Shown here: in pieces, positions 11,736 through 22,500 of the stretch
How the letters are laid out: every line of letters begins with the position of its first letter
How positions within the stretch are numbered: the first letter of the stretch is position 1
Source of the DNA: Hirsutella rhossiliensis
Lineage: Eukaryota; Ascomycota; Sordariomycetes; Hypocreales; Ophiocordycipitaceae
DNA length: 64,000 nucleotides
Direction of reading: 5' to 3'
Assembly (NCBI RefSeq): GCF_020360975.1
Contig: NW_025408674.1
Span: forward strand, 1,550,001 to 1,614,000
The notes under the pieces: generated by a model
What the model was told of the DNA's origin: nothing
What the model saw: only the letters and a program-made list of their open reading frames with translations
Databases searched by the model: none
Position numbers and translations under genes: made by a program

Positions 11736-11935
11736 AGAATATACCCTTTACGACCGGGACTTTATCTTCGTATATTTCGGGATAGAACGTGTTACTGTGT
11801 CGAGGTCGAGCAAGGGCGATGAGATTACATTGCATCTACGAGCTCAGAATATACCCTTGCTAATAACCGGGACAATATTTGTAAATTTTGGGGTATAGCC
11901 TGTCCTGCATCGAGGCCGAGTGTAGAGGATGAAAT
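11736..11935. repeat. Imperfect tandem repeat of hairpin-forming unit
   Basis: Two copies of a unit of about 90 bp, offset by 110 bp (from 11736 and from 11846). Both start AGAATATACCCTT, continue with ACCGGGAC and an AT-rich middle, then GGG(A/G)TA, CGAGG(T/C)CGAG and end near GATGA. In each, TATACCC can pair with the later GGGTATA (exact in copy 2, imperfect in copy 1). They lie in the space between the convergent genes RRB1 and the permease, so may affect 3' UTRs of both. No coding content. Confidence 0.6.
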
Positions 11936-12037
11936 AATACACGGAGCAGGACGTGACGACATCGCCAGTTTTACCCAATGATTTCATGATGCTCTTATGT
12001 AGGCAAAAATATATGATACAGCATAGCATGACATGAT

Positions 12038-13685
12038 CTACGTGGGTTTTCCCTCGACGGCGGGCGCCTGTGTTTCCTCCGAGTCGGCGGTCCCGTTCTC
12101 CGCGGGGTCCTTGAGAGACTTGCCTAACATGACGCCAGGACCGTACGCGTCGGCGTCGGCGACGGGAGGGCCGGTAAAGTTCTTGCGGGCGTAGGCAAAG
12201 TACCAGACGAAGGCGATGGCGGCGAAGCCTGCAAAGACGGCCGAGGCGTAGTTCATGGAGCTCGCGGTGACGGGCAGCGAGACGGGCATGCAAAAGATGA
12301 CAATGGCAAAGGCGATCCAGACGACGCAGATGACGTTGACGGCGGGGCCGAGGCGGCCGAGGGGAAAGGGCGAGTGCTTGACGTGCTGGCGGCGGCGGAC
12401 GAGGCTGACGAGGACGGGGACGCCATACGAGGTGGAGAGGCAGATGGTGGCGACGCCGGTGAAGGAGTTGAAGGCGGCGGTGGAGCCGAGGTAGATGCAG
12501 CCGAGCAGGCAGTCGATGACGGTGGAGAGGCCGAGGGCCCACAGGGGCATGTCGAGGCGGGTGTTGACGCGGCTCCACAGCGTGTAGCCTGGGATGGCGC
12601 CGTCGCGGGCAAAGGCGTAGGTGCAGCGCGAGGCGGCGGTGAGGGCGCCGATGCCGGCGAACATGAGGATGCCGAGGATGAGGAAGAGCAGGCCGAAGCC
12701 GCCGGCGGCGGAGCCGGTGACGGTCTTGAAGAGAAGACCGATGGGCTGCGAGTTGGCCACCTGGAGCAGCATCTGAACGTCGGGCAGGACGAAGAGGATG
12801 GGGACGATGTAGACGACGCCGGTGACGCCGGCGGCAACGACGGAGAGGACAATGGCCTTGGGGACCTCGCGCTCGGGGTTCTGGACCTCCTCGCACATGG
12901 CGGCCACCATGCCATAGCCGGTGAGGGTGTAGGCGGCTGAGAAGGGGTGAGCACGGGCGTGGCGAGGCCTGGCTGGGAGACTCACCTTGCAGCAGGCCGA
13001 CAAAAAAGGACCAGGCCGTGGGCCAGCCGCTGGCCGAGGCGTCGTAGTGGGCAAAGACAAAGGCGGCGTCGCGGCGGGCCGGGGCCATGACGAGGAGGGT
13101 GACGAGGATGACGACGACGCTGACGGCGGTCCAGTAGATGCACAGCTTGTTGATGAGGTCGAGGTAGCGCGAGGCAAAGGCGTTGACGAGGGCGCAGACG
13201 AGCATGACGGCCCAGAAGCAGAGCAGCGTCTGCCACTGGGTGGCGACGTAGTCGGGGTTGAAGATGGAGATTGCGCTGAGGATGAGCTGGGCGCCGGAAA
13301 AGGTGATGGCCAGGGTGACGGTCCAGTTGCCGACGAGGGTGAGCCAGCCGTCGACGAAGCTGACGAGGGGCGCCCAGGGCCGGGTGCTGAGCATGGCGGA
13401 CCAGTAGTAGACGCCGCCGGCGGTGGGGAAGACGGCGCAGATCTCGGCGAGGGAGGCGGCGATGCAGACGGAGATGAGGGAGACGAGGATCCAGCCGTAG
13501 AGGACGGAGACGGCCTGGCCGTTTGTGAGGGTGATGTAGAGCGTCGTCGACATGCCAAAGGGCACGGCCATGATGGCAAAGGAGAGGCCGAGGATGCTCA
13601 TCATGCTGAGGTTGCGCGGCAGCTCGCCCTTGTAGCCGAGGCTGGCGAGGGCCTGGTCGGCGGCCGAGTGTCTGCGGCCGTCCAT
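12038..13685 (-). CDS. APC-superfamily amino acid/choline permease
   Basis: Plasma-membrane permease of the amino acid-polyamine-organocation superfamily, in the fungal group that includes choline (Hnm1) and GABA (Uga4) carriers; exact substrate not readable from sequence. Exons 13685-12986 and 12936-12038 with a 49-nt intron (GTGAGT/TCAG) give 532 aa. It begins with a short cytosolic segment containing LGYKGELPRNLSMMSILGLSFAIMAVPFG, typical of this group, then PTAGGVYYW in the third helix region. About 12 hydrophobic segments follow, with SRCTYAFARDGAIPG as the conserved loop after helix 8. The C-terminal tail is acidic and soluble. Reading through the intron destroys the second half, which explains the misleading longer frame 13685-11844. 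Confidence 0.93.
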
Positions 13686-15624
13686 GATGGCGTCGTGGGA
13701 GGAGTGAGGAGGAGCGAGGAGGAGTGCGGAGGAGGGGGAGAGGGGGAGTGAGGAGGGGGAGAGGAGGAGGAGGACAAGCCGGCACAGAGGCTCGACTCGA
13801 CCACGGTCCTTCTCCTCGACTCTTCTGCTCTAGGACGAGGTGGAATGCGACTGAAGGCGAGCAATTGTGTCGACGAGCACAGGAAGCATGGCGTCGAGGG
13901 CGCCTCTTTTTTTTTGCTTTTTGTTTCCCGAGGTCCACGATGGATGCGCTCGAGTCGCGGAAGCGGAGGAGGGGGAGGTCAGCGGACTCACGTGGTGGGG
14001 GGCCAGCGTCCGGCGGTTGTAACGGGCTGAAGGGTTTTTCCCTGTCACGATTAGCTGGGCGCCTTATCAGCTCCCTTGTGGGCGGCGGGCTTCTAGAATT
14101 CTGTCACGGCAAAGCTTATCCAGCCTCGAGGAGCGCTGAAGAGGGAGTGTTACTGCTGGAGAGTCCACGGTCAAGGGTATGCCAAGCCCACGACCCATCG
14201 CTCTCTCGTTTATGATGGCGAAGAAGAACATGTCTCGAGGGAATCAACCTTTGTTGAGAAGGTTAAACAGGTGGCCGTGTTTGTTGAGGGCTGAGGGAAT
14301 ACCGTCCCCCGCGGGGGAAGTCCGGGGAGATGGAGCCCGGCGAGCCAGGGGATCCCCGTCTGCCGCCGATGCACAAACGGGCCCTCTCTGTCTCTCTGTG
14401 TCGTTGCTAGGTAATAGTTACTAGTTACTACTGGGTGTACTGTACGAATACAGTGTTGGAATCTGTACATAATACCAAACGTGTGTACAGATATGTACAG
14501 TAGGAATGTCCCACACAATCCGTCATGCTCGATGGATGGCCTCGTTAAGCTCGCGCTGCTGGCCTTGTTCTTGTTTGGCGGGGAATCAGGCAATGCAGGA
14601 TTCAGACATGCGTGCAATCGATTGCGTGTCGTAACCTTACAATGGCCGTCCTGGAAATCCAATTAATAATAATAAAATTCATGATAAACGGATACTTTCG
14701 GGCGCTGCTGCTCGGCCCCCACCTCCTTTTCTTCATCAATGCCCCCCACGCCCCCCATGCCCCCCATGCCCATGCCCCCCATGCCCATGCCCCCAATGCC
14801 CCCCTTACCCTCCGGCCTCACCCTGTCGGCAGAAACCACGAGTGGCCTCTGGCCATGGAGCCACCCACAGGTGACTGGCACCCCATTCATTGCCTGCCCG
14901 GGACACATGCTGTTGTGAGCCGATGCCGATGCCCTCCTCAAGCCCCGTCTCAGCCCCGACCCGACTCCCCATCGGCGACTCCAAGTCGTCGGTGGTCGCC
15001 GCCCCGGGATGCTCAAAGCAGAGAGAGAGAGAGGCGGTGGCAGACGTTTCGACGTGTCCTCCAGGCAGAAAAGCTAAAACATTGCGTCGGCGACCAATGG
15101 CGCGACACCAGACGGCTCACCTACTTTTGCAGCCACGGTGCCGCCAGAGTGGTACGGCAAAGCCATGGCATCGGACACGCCGAGCAGACTCTCCCCTCGG
15201 ACGAGTCGCCGGCCGCATGCGGCGGTGGCAAGGTGCCTCGTGCAACCGCGACTTACGTACCGATGCAATCATCCATACATACATGACGCGCCTCGCGAGC
15301 CTCCCGCGGTGCTGTGCATGCGTAGGGCTCAGTCCGGGATGCCTAACAGGGCACATGCCCGTTGACACGTCATTCAGCGCTTCCGCTTGCTCGGCCCTGG
15401 CGAGGAATATCTAATGCTGGCCCTTGGCCCCTCGCCCCCCGCAGCCCAAGGAGAGGCGGGAGAGGGAGAGGAGCGGGAGGCGGGAGAGAGGATATGAGCG
15501 AGAGATGCCCGGGAGATGTACGAGCCGAGACGCGCCAGTGCCAAGGCAAGAAACGAGGGCGAAAAAGACCATCACGTCGAGAACACCAAGACCAAAAGCC
15601 TCTCTCCCTCTCCCTCTCCCGCCC
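13686..15624. other. Divergent intergenic region with minisatellite
   Basis: Shared upstream region of the permease (leftward) and the zinc dehydrogenase (rightward). It begins with GAGGAG-type purine repeats (13690-13780), holds a C-rich minisatellite at 14741-14804 built of CCCCCCATG and CCCATG units, and ends with purine-rich DNA (15430-15500) before the dehydrogenase start. Frames that cross the minisatellite encode simple Gly/Met or Ala/His repeats and are not believable genes. Confidence 0.6.
14741..14804. repeat. CCCCCCATG/CCCATG minisatellite
   Basis: About seven short units alternating between CCCCCCATG-like and CCCATG-like forms in noncoding DNA between two divergent promoters. Pure strand asymmetry (C-rich top strand, G-rich bottom strand) suggests it could form G-quadruplex-like structure; that is inference from composition only. 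Confidence 0.8.
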
Positions 15625-15979
15625 ATGGCCACGCCGGGCCCTCGTCCGCCTGCCGCCAGGGCCGTCACCTCCGCCTCCAGGGGCTTCGACATGAAGAACC
15701 CGTCGCTCGTCGTCACGGCCGACGGCCACATCAAGCTGCAGGACGCGCCCGTCCACGAGCCCGGGCCCGATGAGGTGCTTCTCCACGTGCGCGCAACGGG
15801 CGTCTGCGGCTCCGACATTCACTTCTGGCACCATGGCCGCATCGGTGACATAACCGTCGACGGCGACTGCATCCTGGGCCACGAGGCGGCAGCCGTGGTG
15901 CTCGAGGTCGGGTCCGCCGTGACGCGCGTCAAGAGGGGTGAGTTTGGGGTCGACTGTTTGAGCGTGCAAGTCTATATGA

Positions 15980-16015
<36 letters not shown>

Positions 16016-17061
16016 TCATATACTCGGTGTATAGGCTCCGATGCATGGCCATTCCGCTGACCTCCCTCCCCTCCCTCCTCCCAGGCGACCGCGTGGCCAT
16101 CGAGCCCGGCGTCTCGTGCGGCCGGTGCTTCCTCTGCATCGGCGGCCGCTACAACCTGTGCCAGCACGTCGCCTTCTCGGGCGTCTATCCTCACCACGGC
16201 ACCATGCAGCGGTACAAGACGCACCCGGCCAGCCACGTCCACCGGCTGCCCGACTCCATCGGCTTCACCGCCGCCGCGCTGCTCGAGCCGCTGTCGGTGG
16301 CGCTGCACGCTCTGCGCACCAGCCCCGTCACCCTCGGCTCGCCCGTCGCCGTCTTCGGCGCCGGGCCCATCGGCCTGCTGGCCATGGCGGCCGCCCGGGC
16401 CTCGGGCGCGCACCCCATCGTCATCACCGACGTGGACCCGGCCCGGCTGGCCTTTGCGCGCGAGTTTGAGCCAGCCTGCCGCACGTACCTGGTCCACGAG
16501 GACCATGAGCCGGCCGAGAGCGGATGCAAGATTCGGGCCCTGTTTGTGGGCGGCTGGGACGCTGCTGCGGGCGGTGGAACCGGCGAACAGAAGACGGAGA
16601 CGAAGCAGAGAGAGACAAACGAGGGAGACGAGGACACGCACGCAGCGGCCGCGGCCGAGTACGACATGCCGCAGCTGGTGCTCGAGTGCACGGGCGTCGA
16701 GTCGTCCATCGCCACGGCCGCCTACACGGTGCGGCGCGGCGGATGCATCAACGTCGTGGGCGTGTCGCCGCGCATCACCATCGACAAGGTGCCTTTTATG
16801 CACCTGTCGCTGGCTGAGGTCAAGCTGCTCTTCATCAACCGCTACCACGACACCTGGCCGGCGGCCGTGCGTGCCGTCGAGGGCGGCCTCATCGACCAGG
16901 CCCGCCTCGAGAGCCTCGTCACGCACCGCTTCGCCCTCGACGACGCCGTGGCTGCCATGAAGCTCGTCGGCGGCGGGCGGCACCAGGAGACGCCGGCGGG
17001 AGGGGGGAAAGCGAGGGCGGTGGTCAAGGTTCAGATTGTTGATGGCGCGGCTAATGCTTGA
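15625..17061 (+). CDS. L-arabinitol 4-dehydrogenase-like zinc alcohol dehydrogenase
   Basis: Medium-chain zinc dehydrogenase of the polyol group, best matching fungal L-arabinitol 4-dehydrogenase (L-arabinitol to L-xylulose, NAD, pentose catabolism); sorbitol or xylitol dehydrogenase are alternatives. Exons 15625-15937 and 16085-17061 give 429 aa. Visible features are GVCGSDIHFW (catalytic Zn Cys), GHEA (His/Glu), the four-Cys structural zinc loop CGRCFLCIGGRYNLC, GAGPIG of the Rossmann fold followed by ITDVD (Asp favours NAD), ECTGVESS, and NTWP-like DTWPAA with VTHRF near the end. A hydrophilic insertion rich in Gly, Lys, Glu and Ala occupies residues about 256-292; it cannot be removed as a frame-keeping intron. 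The intron (147 nt) is a multiple of three without stop and holds an AT repeat. Confidence 0.88.
15974..16022. repeat. (AT)n microsatellite in intron with inverted flanks
   Basis: About 15 AT dinucleotides inside the dehydrogenase intron, flanked by TATATGAAGA on the left and TCTCTTCATATA on the right, which are near-perfect reverse complements. The whole can form a long hairpin bringing the donor and acceptor closer. The retained form stays in frame. Confidence 0.8.
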
Positions 17062-18154
17062 GGCATCTGGATGGGCAGGCAGCAGGTTTCTGATGGGAAC
17101 TGGGACACAGGCAGACGGGAAAGCGGTTGGGTTTGGACAACATGAGTAGCATCAACACTAAGCCAGCACCCATCGGTGCTTGCTTGGCCCCCTTTTCGAA
17201 CACACGGCTTGAATTGTGTCAACCCACGAGTGATACGACCAATGGTCCTGTTTTCTTCATCGCTCAAGCCCAGAGATACGGAGTCGAGCAGGACGTTGCG
17301 TCAATTGTCTCGACTATGGCGGCACTCTGGGGTGGGGAGTGAGGGAGACAAGACCTAGTCTTAAAGAAGGGACCCTTTGCTCCAGTCCGTCGCGCAAGCC
17401 CCAAGGCCCGCATCGGTCCATTGATATCGGTAGCCGTCGTCGCGGAGAGGGACGACGATAGGCGCCCGGGGTGTCCTGCGGCGTCTTCATTGACAAACTA
17501 ACTAAGCTCGCCACAACGCCACGGCTTGCGAGTGTCATCGTCTTTGGCTGGGCTTCTTGTTCAATGCGTGACTCGACGAAAGCCGTAGTTGGTCACCAGC
17601 GATCAATGGTAGCAGATGATACGAGGGTCGGCCTCAATCAAGGGGCTGCGTCTCGAACCTCCAAGCGCCGTTTCGATGTAGGCTGGGCATTCCGTTCCCT
17701 GTACCCTCGAACTCGTATCAGGCTGCTCACAGCGCCAATAAGTGCAGACACGCTGGATGGATGAGGAGCGTGTTCGTACAGCGCCGAGTATGGGTGAGGA
17801 AAGTCGCTCATTATGGGGACCCGAGCTTACTGTTGCCAATTTTGCTATATATTTTCTCTAAAATAAAACCCGTGACGATCTTCAGTCTGCTCAGGCATAT
17901 GTAGCGTCTCTGATATCAGCGCTTTCCCCCTTGTAGCTCAGTTCTGAGTCAAATTTTGTTTCCAGCCGGAACGCCTGCCTTCCATGATGCTGTGCTGTTT
18001 AGAGTGAATGTCTTTATAACCGAGTGCCCGTCATTGCTGGGCCCTCCCATGGTAGAATGCAGAAAGGTCTCCCTCCATCTGGGGTTCCAAGGTGCACTTG
18101 TGATGGATGAAAAGGAAAATTAGAAAAGGAGAAAAGGAGAGGCAATGCAATGCT
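17062..18154. other. Convergent intergenic region
   Basis: About 1.1 kb between the stops of the zinc dehydrogenase and the TDT transporter. Moderately AT-rich near 17830-18130. No recognisable gene; short frames lack known motifs. Confidence 0.5.
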
Positions 18155-19489
18155 TTAGTGATCCTCGACGTCCTCATCGCGTCCGGGATACATGATGTCT
18201 TGGACAATGACGGCCCGGATGTGGTGGTAGAGCACAAAGCTGAAGATCAGCAGCATCACGATGCTCATGCCTGTCGTCACCCACAACAGGGCCGGGGTGC
18301 CAATCTCTTTGGCAATGGAAATGGTGGCCAGGGTGAAGCCGGTGTTGGGGAAGACCATGGCCCACCAGCCGAGGTGAAAGTACCTGGGGGGTGACTGGAT
18401 GACGGCGACGAGGGCGATGCCGAACCACCAGAAGCTCAGGGCCCAGAGGAAGACGGCGACAATGACGGCAATGGTTTTGATGACGCCGACGTCGAGGAAC
18501 AGGGAGCCGGCAACGGCGGCGGCGGGCTTGGGCAGGCCGTTGGCCATGCCGATGACGGCGAGGGCGGTAAATGCAGGAGGCCCGACGCACATGAAGAGAC
18601 CGGGGCGGTGCTCGCGGTTGGGGAGGCCCGACTGCATGAGACGGCCGACCATGTGGGCGTACATGAGGACGGCCACGGAGAAGCCGAGGCCCTGGCAGGT
18701 CAAGCCGGCGATGAGAATGGGTATGGCGGCAATGTCGGGCTGGGTGTCGGCGATGACCGAGGCAATGGTGCCCGACAGCATGATGGGGAAGATGGGCAGA
18801 ATCCACGTGGGCATCATGGTCTGCAGGCCGAAGCTGTGGGCGGCAAAGACGAAGCTGTACTGGCCAATGGCCAGGATGAGGGTGAGGGTGAGGTAGGCCC
18901 AGAAGGCGCCCTGGATGGCCCAGACGAGGGCCGTGTCGTTTTTGGGAATGGCGTAGCGCTCTGTGCTGGTGATGATTGTGGCGACGGACAGGAAAAAGGT
19001 GGGAAAGAAGAAGCCCTCGCGAGGGTGCCTGAGCGAGCTGGTCATGTCGCCGGGGTGGAGGAAGAAGCGGGTCAGCATGAGGATGGTGATGGTGCTGAAG
19101 ACGATGATGTTGATGATGTAGACGACGAGGCCGATGGACTTGAGGCCGGGGAACTGGTTGGGCTGGGCGAAGACGAGCAGCGAGAGACCGCCCGCGCTCA
19201 TGGGCAGCGTGTACCACGCCCATGTGAAGTGGTGGAGGCGCTGGCGGAAGGGCAGCTTGGGCCGGTTGGGGTCGAAGATGTCGACCTCGGGGGCCGGGGG
19301 GGCGGGGCGCTGGGACTCGAGGACGGGCGTCGACGTGGTGTTGTAGCCGAGGCCCTTGGGGTGCTTCTCGTCGGGGGGCATGTCGAGGGGAGGGTATTCG
19401 CGCGAGCGCTGGGTTGCTGTCGAGTTTCTCCGCGTCGACTGGTTGGAGTCGGTCCAGGCCTGGAATCGGCGTGGTCCGTTTCTGTCCAT
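18155..19489 (-). CDS. TDT-family transporter (Mae1/Ssu1/TehA type)
   Basis: Membrane transporter of the tellurite-resistance/dicarboxylate transporter family, which includes S. pombe malate permease Mae1 and yeast sulfite pump Ssu1; annotated fungal homologues are usually called C4-dicarboxylate transporter/malic acid transport proteins. From the chosen ATG (MDRNGPRRFQ) it is 444 aa, intronless. A soluble N-terminus of about 100 residues precedes LHHFTWAWYTLPMSAGGLSLLV, the family's first helix, then roughly ten hydrophobic segments (for example GLVVYIINIIVFSTITILM and the GLTCQGLGFSVAV helix). The frame continues upstream to 19693, but that extension is encoded by the GA/CT microsatellite and is Leu-Ser repeat, so I favour the internal start. 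Substrate direction cannot be told. Confidence 0.88.
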   Translation of the reverse strand: MDRNGPRRFQAWTDSNQSTRRNSTATQRSREYPPLDMPPDEKHPKGLGYNTTSTPVLESQRPAPPAPEVDIFDPNRPKLPFRQRLHHFTWAWYTLPMSAGGLSLLVFAQPNQFPGLKSIGLVVYIINIIVFSTITILMLTRFFLHPGDMTSSLRHPREGFFFPTFFLSVATIITSTERYAIPKNDTALVWAIQGAFWAYLTLTLILAIGQYSFVFAAHSFGLQTMMPTWILPIFPIMLSGTIASVIADTQPDIAAIPILIAGLTCQGLGFSVAVLMYAHMVGRLMQSGLPNREHRPGLFMCVGPPAFTALAVIGMANGLPKPAAAVAGSLFLDVGVIKTIAVIVAVFLWALSFWWFGIALVAVIQSPPRYFHLGWWAMVFPNTGFTLATISIAKEIGTPALLWVTTGMSIVMLLIFSFVLYHHIRAVIVQDIMYPGRDEDVEDH

Positions 19490-19522
19490 CTTGACCCGTT
19501 TCTTCTGCTTCCTCGTGCTCTC

Positions 19523-19560
<38 letters not shown>

Positions 19561-22500
19561 TGATGCTGCTGCTTCTATCCAGATACCAGGTATGGGAAAT
19601 GGGAAGCGGATGATATGTATCAATTAGATGAGGAGAGGATGCAGGGACGGGGCTAAAGAAGAAGAAGACGACGACGACGGAAGGAAAAGACAAATACGGC
19701 TGTCAAAACCGTGAACCCGGGATCGAGTAATGAAGGTCAAACAAAAGAAGTCGAGAAGACGGAAAGAGAAAAGAGGAGGACAAGATATAACAATAAACTG
19801 GAGACATGGACTCCCCTTATCATTGTCGCGACCCGGAACTGAATAAGGCCCCCCCTTCCCTCTGTTCCGGGGAGATCACGACGGCGGCCGTGCCCTTCCG
19901 CCTCGCACCCCTTCAAGGGGAGCAGATTCCCTTTTTTGGCAGCCCAGCAAGAGAGAGATCCGCTGCGGGCCACGCCACGGACGAGGCAAACCTTAAGCGT
20001 CTCGCCGTCTATGCAGCGGGAGAGAGAGGCGGATGGATGTTTGGGCGACCTTTTCGGGCGGGGCGGGTGCCAAGGCCCGACGAGAGGGCTCCGGCGTCTC
20101 AAGCTGGTGGAGCGGTGCCGGGAGGGAAGGTAGGCCCGCAAGTAAGTGTGCGTGTAGACGGGCAAAGACGGGAGGCCAGGGATGGATGGATGGATGATGA
20201 GCGGCCATAGCCAAGGGAGGGGATTGGCGAAAGGCCCTGCCTGCATGGGCGATGCCGGGCCATGGGTGAGAGATCGCCGAGGCCGCGCTGGGACGAGCCC
20301 TGCCTCACGCTGGTGGGTGTGGGGGGCCGGCTCCGAACGTTGGACGTCGCGGTTCGCAGCGATGCTACAGAGGCCGTCGACGGCGACTGTATGGGCGGCG
20401 GAGGGATGCGGTTCCCGAGGAGGCTGGCGGGCTGGGTTGTTGACAAGCGGAACCCGCTCGCGGCACTTGCAGATGCCCTGGCCAAAGGAGTCTAGCTCCA
20501 GCAAGTAGTCTGTGGAAAGACCGGGTCGTCTCCAAGAGGAGCCGGCCGGGAGAGAGACGAGGTCCATCGGAACACTAGCCGTCTCGAGGTGGTACGGAAA
20601 TAAACCAGTTTCAACTCTCGACGTTGCACATGCACGCTCTCAGAGATAAGAGATGGGGGTGGCCCCCGTCTCGTGTCAAGGCTGCTGCTGGCCTGGCCTG
20701 CCATGCATGCATGCCATTGCGCTCGGTTTTTCTTGTTTTTCCCGCGTTCCGTCACGGCGAGAAGGCCCAAGCCTGTTGATACAGTCGTATATACACGACG
20801 GTGCCTCTCAACTTCAAACCACAGCTACATCAAGGGGTCAAGGGCATTGGAGAGGAAAAAGAGATGTAAAACGTGTAAGCCAGCAGCTGTGTCTCGGTAG
20901 ACGCGTTCTGGGCTCATGACAGAAAGCGAGGGAGAAGAAGAGATAAAAAGAGCGCTCCGTATGCGGGAGAGAGGTAGGGAAAGGGAGAGAGCCGGGACGT
21001 CCCTGGCCGGAATAGCGGGGCGGGCGTGTCGTCCGTCGGCGCCGTGGCGGGGGCCGGGACGCCAAGCCTCCAGGCAGCCACGCCGGCCGGACATGGACGG
21101 CCCGTCTTGTTCTCCCTCCCGTCTCTCGCTCTCTCTGTTTTTGTTCGTTGTTTTCAACTACCTGTAGTGTCCGGTCCAATGGCAGTAGATTGCTTTCGTC
21201 AGAGATGGGCTTTTTTTCGGCTGCCGCCTGGTCGTCCCTCCTCGGGAGTTGCAGCCCACTCCAGTCGGTGGCTTGTCCGGAGCATAAACGATTGCATTCC
21301 AGGTTTGGAGGTACAGGCGCAGATCGCGGTGTCTCCAGGGGAGGCGGTGCGGGCCCTTGCCAAGAGGCCGCGGGTAGGGGGGCCAAGGCACACTGGACCG
21401 TCCGCTGGAAAGCTACAGCGCGGCCTCGAGTCGCGGCGGCGTTTCGTCCCTACAGCGAGTCGACTCTGCCGTGTGTACCAGCAGCGCCCGTGATTATTTT
21501 AGGAGGAGAAACAAGGAAGTAGCTCTGTTACAGCGGGTATTCGAAACGGCGTCTACGCACTTGATTTCCTTTTCAGCTGCCGCTTCTGTGGTGATGACGT
21601 GTGTCTTTGGTCTTGGTGGTTTCCCTCTTGCTTCCATCGTCACTTGTTCAAATCTCTTTCCCCTTCTACCAATGTGCGAGCCATTTAATTATTCAATGGC
21701 CCAAGCCCGTAGCCTTTTTACATGTTTCCTTCTCCGCGGCCGCCCCCCTCCGCGACCCGCATTTCTGTGACGGGCACCCGGGGGCCGAGTCAGTCCTCAA
21801 ACTGAAGGAGAAACCTGTTTGATCTTGACCTGCTGCTTCGCTGCTTGGGCCTTTGTGCTACTCTCAAGCGAGCTGGTTCGGATGAAGGAAAAGGGCAATT
21901 CACCGTGTTTTTCTGCATGCCGTGTAATTAATCTGCATGTCCCATCGCCTCCGCCAGGGATGACGATGAACAGATGCCCCCCCCCCCTTTCTTGGCTCAT
22001 CTCTCTCGTCGACAGAGGCTTCTTTCTTCTCTCCCTTCTTGGCCTGCCCGCCATCGAAAGCCGCAATTTTGTGTCTTGCCATGTATGTATATACTGTATT
22101 TCATCCGCCACAGCCAACAGCGGGACCGGCTCCATCAACACGGACGGCCACGACGGAGTGAACGAGGCCAAGAGACACGGCTCAGGCCTTTGCCCCTGCT
22201 GCAGGTACTGCCACGCTAGCACGACAGCGATCGCTCCGGCAGCCTCCATCAGTGGTGGCGCTCCCTGGCTTCCGGCGGGTTCGGCCGTCGTCCAGCATCA
22301 AGGGTCACCCTGCAAGCGCCAAGCCCTCGCACACTCGAGGGAATTCCTTTTTCTCTCCTCCTCCCTTGGCCGCTCTTCTTTACAGGACTCTCAATTGCCT
22401 CGTTGCTTTTATAAATTCAAGTTTTGCAAAACCAGGGTCCCTGTTCCCCCTCCACCATGGCCACCAGAGAGAAGCTGCTTGTCACCATCATACACCCTCG

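Noticed and set aside
11844..13685. Single 613-codon permease frame
   Set aside because: The second half is Arg/His-rich nonsense. Removing the 49-nt intron at 12985-12937 restores a normal permease ending at 12038.
14210..14662. 150-codon minus-strand frame between the permease and the dehydrogenase
   Set aside because: No motif and no conserved composition; it lies in a noncoding divergent region.
16546..16645. Intron removing the hydrophilic insertion in the polyol dehydrogenase
   Set aside because: GT and AG ends exist, but the 100-nt length breaks the frame.
18155..19693. Start of the TDT transporter at 19693
   Set aside because: The added N-terminus is encoded by the CT microsatellite and is not expected in the family.
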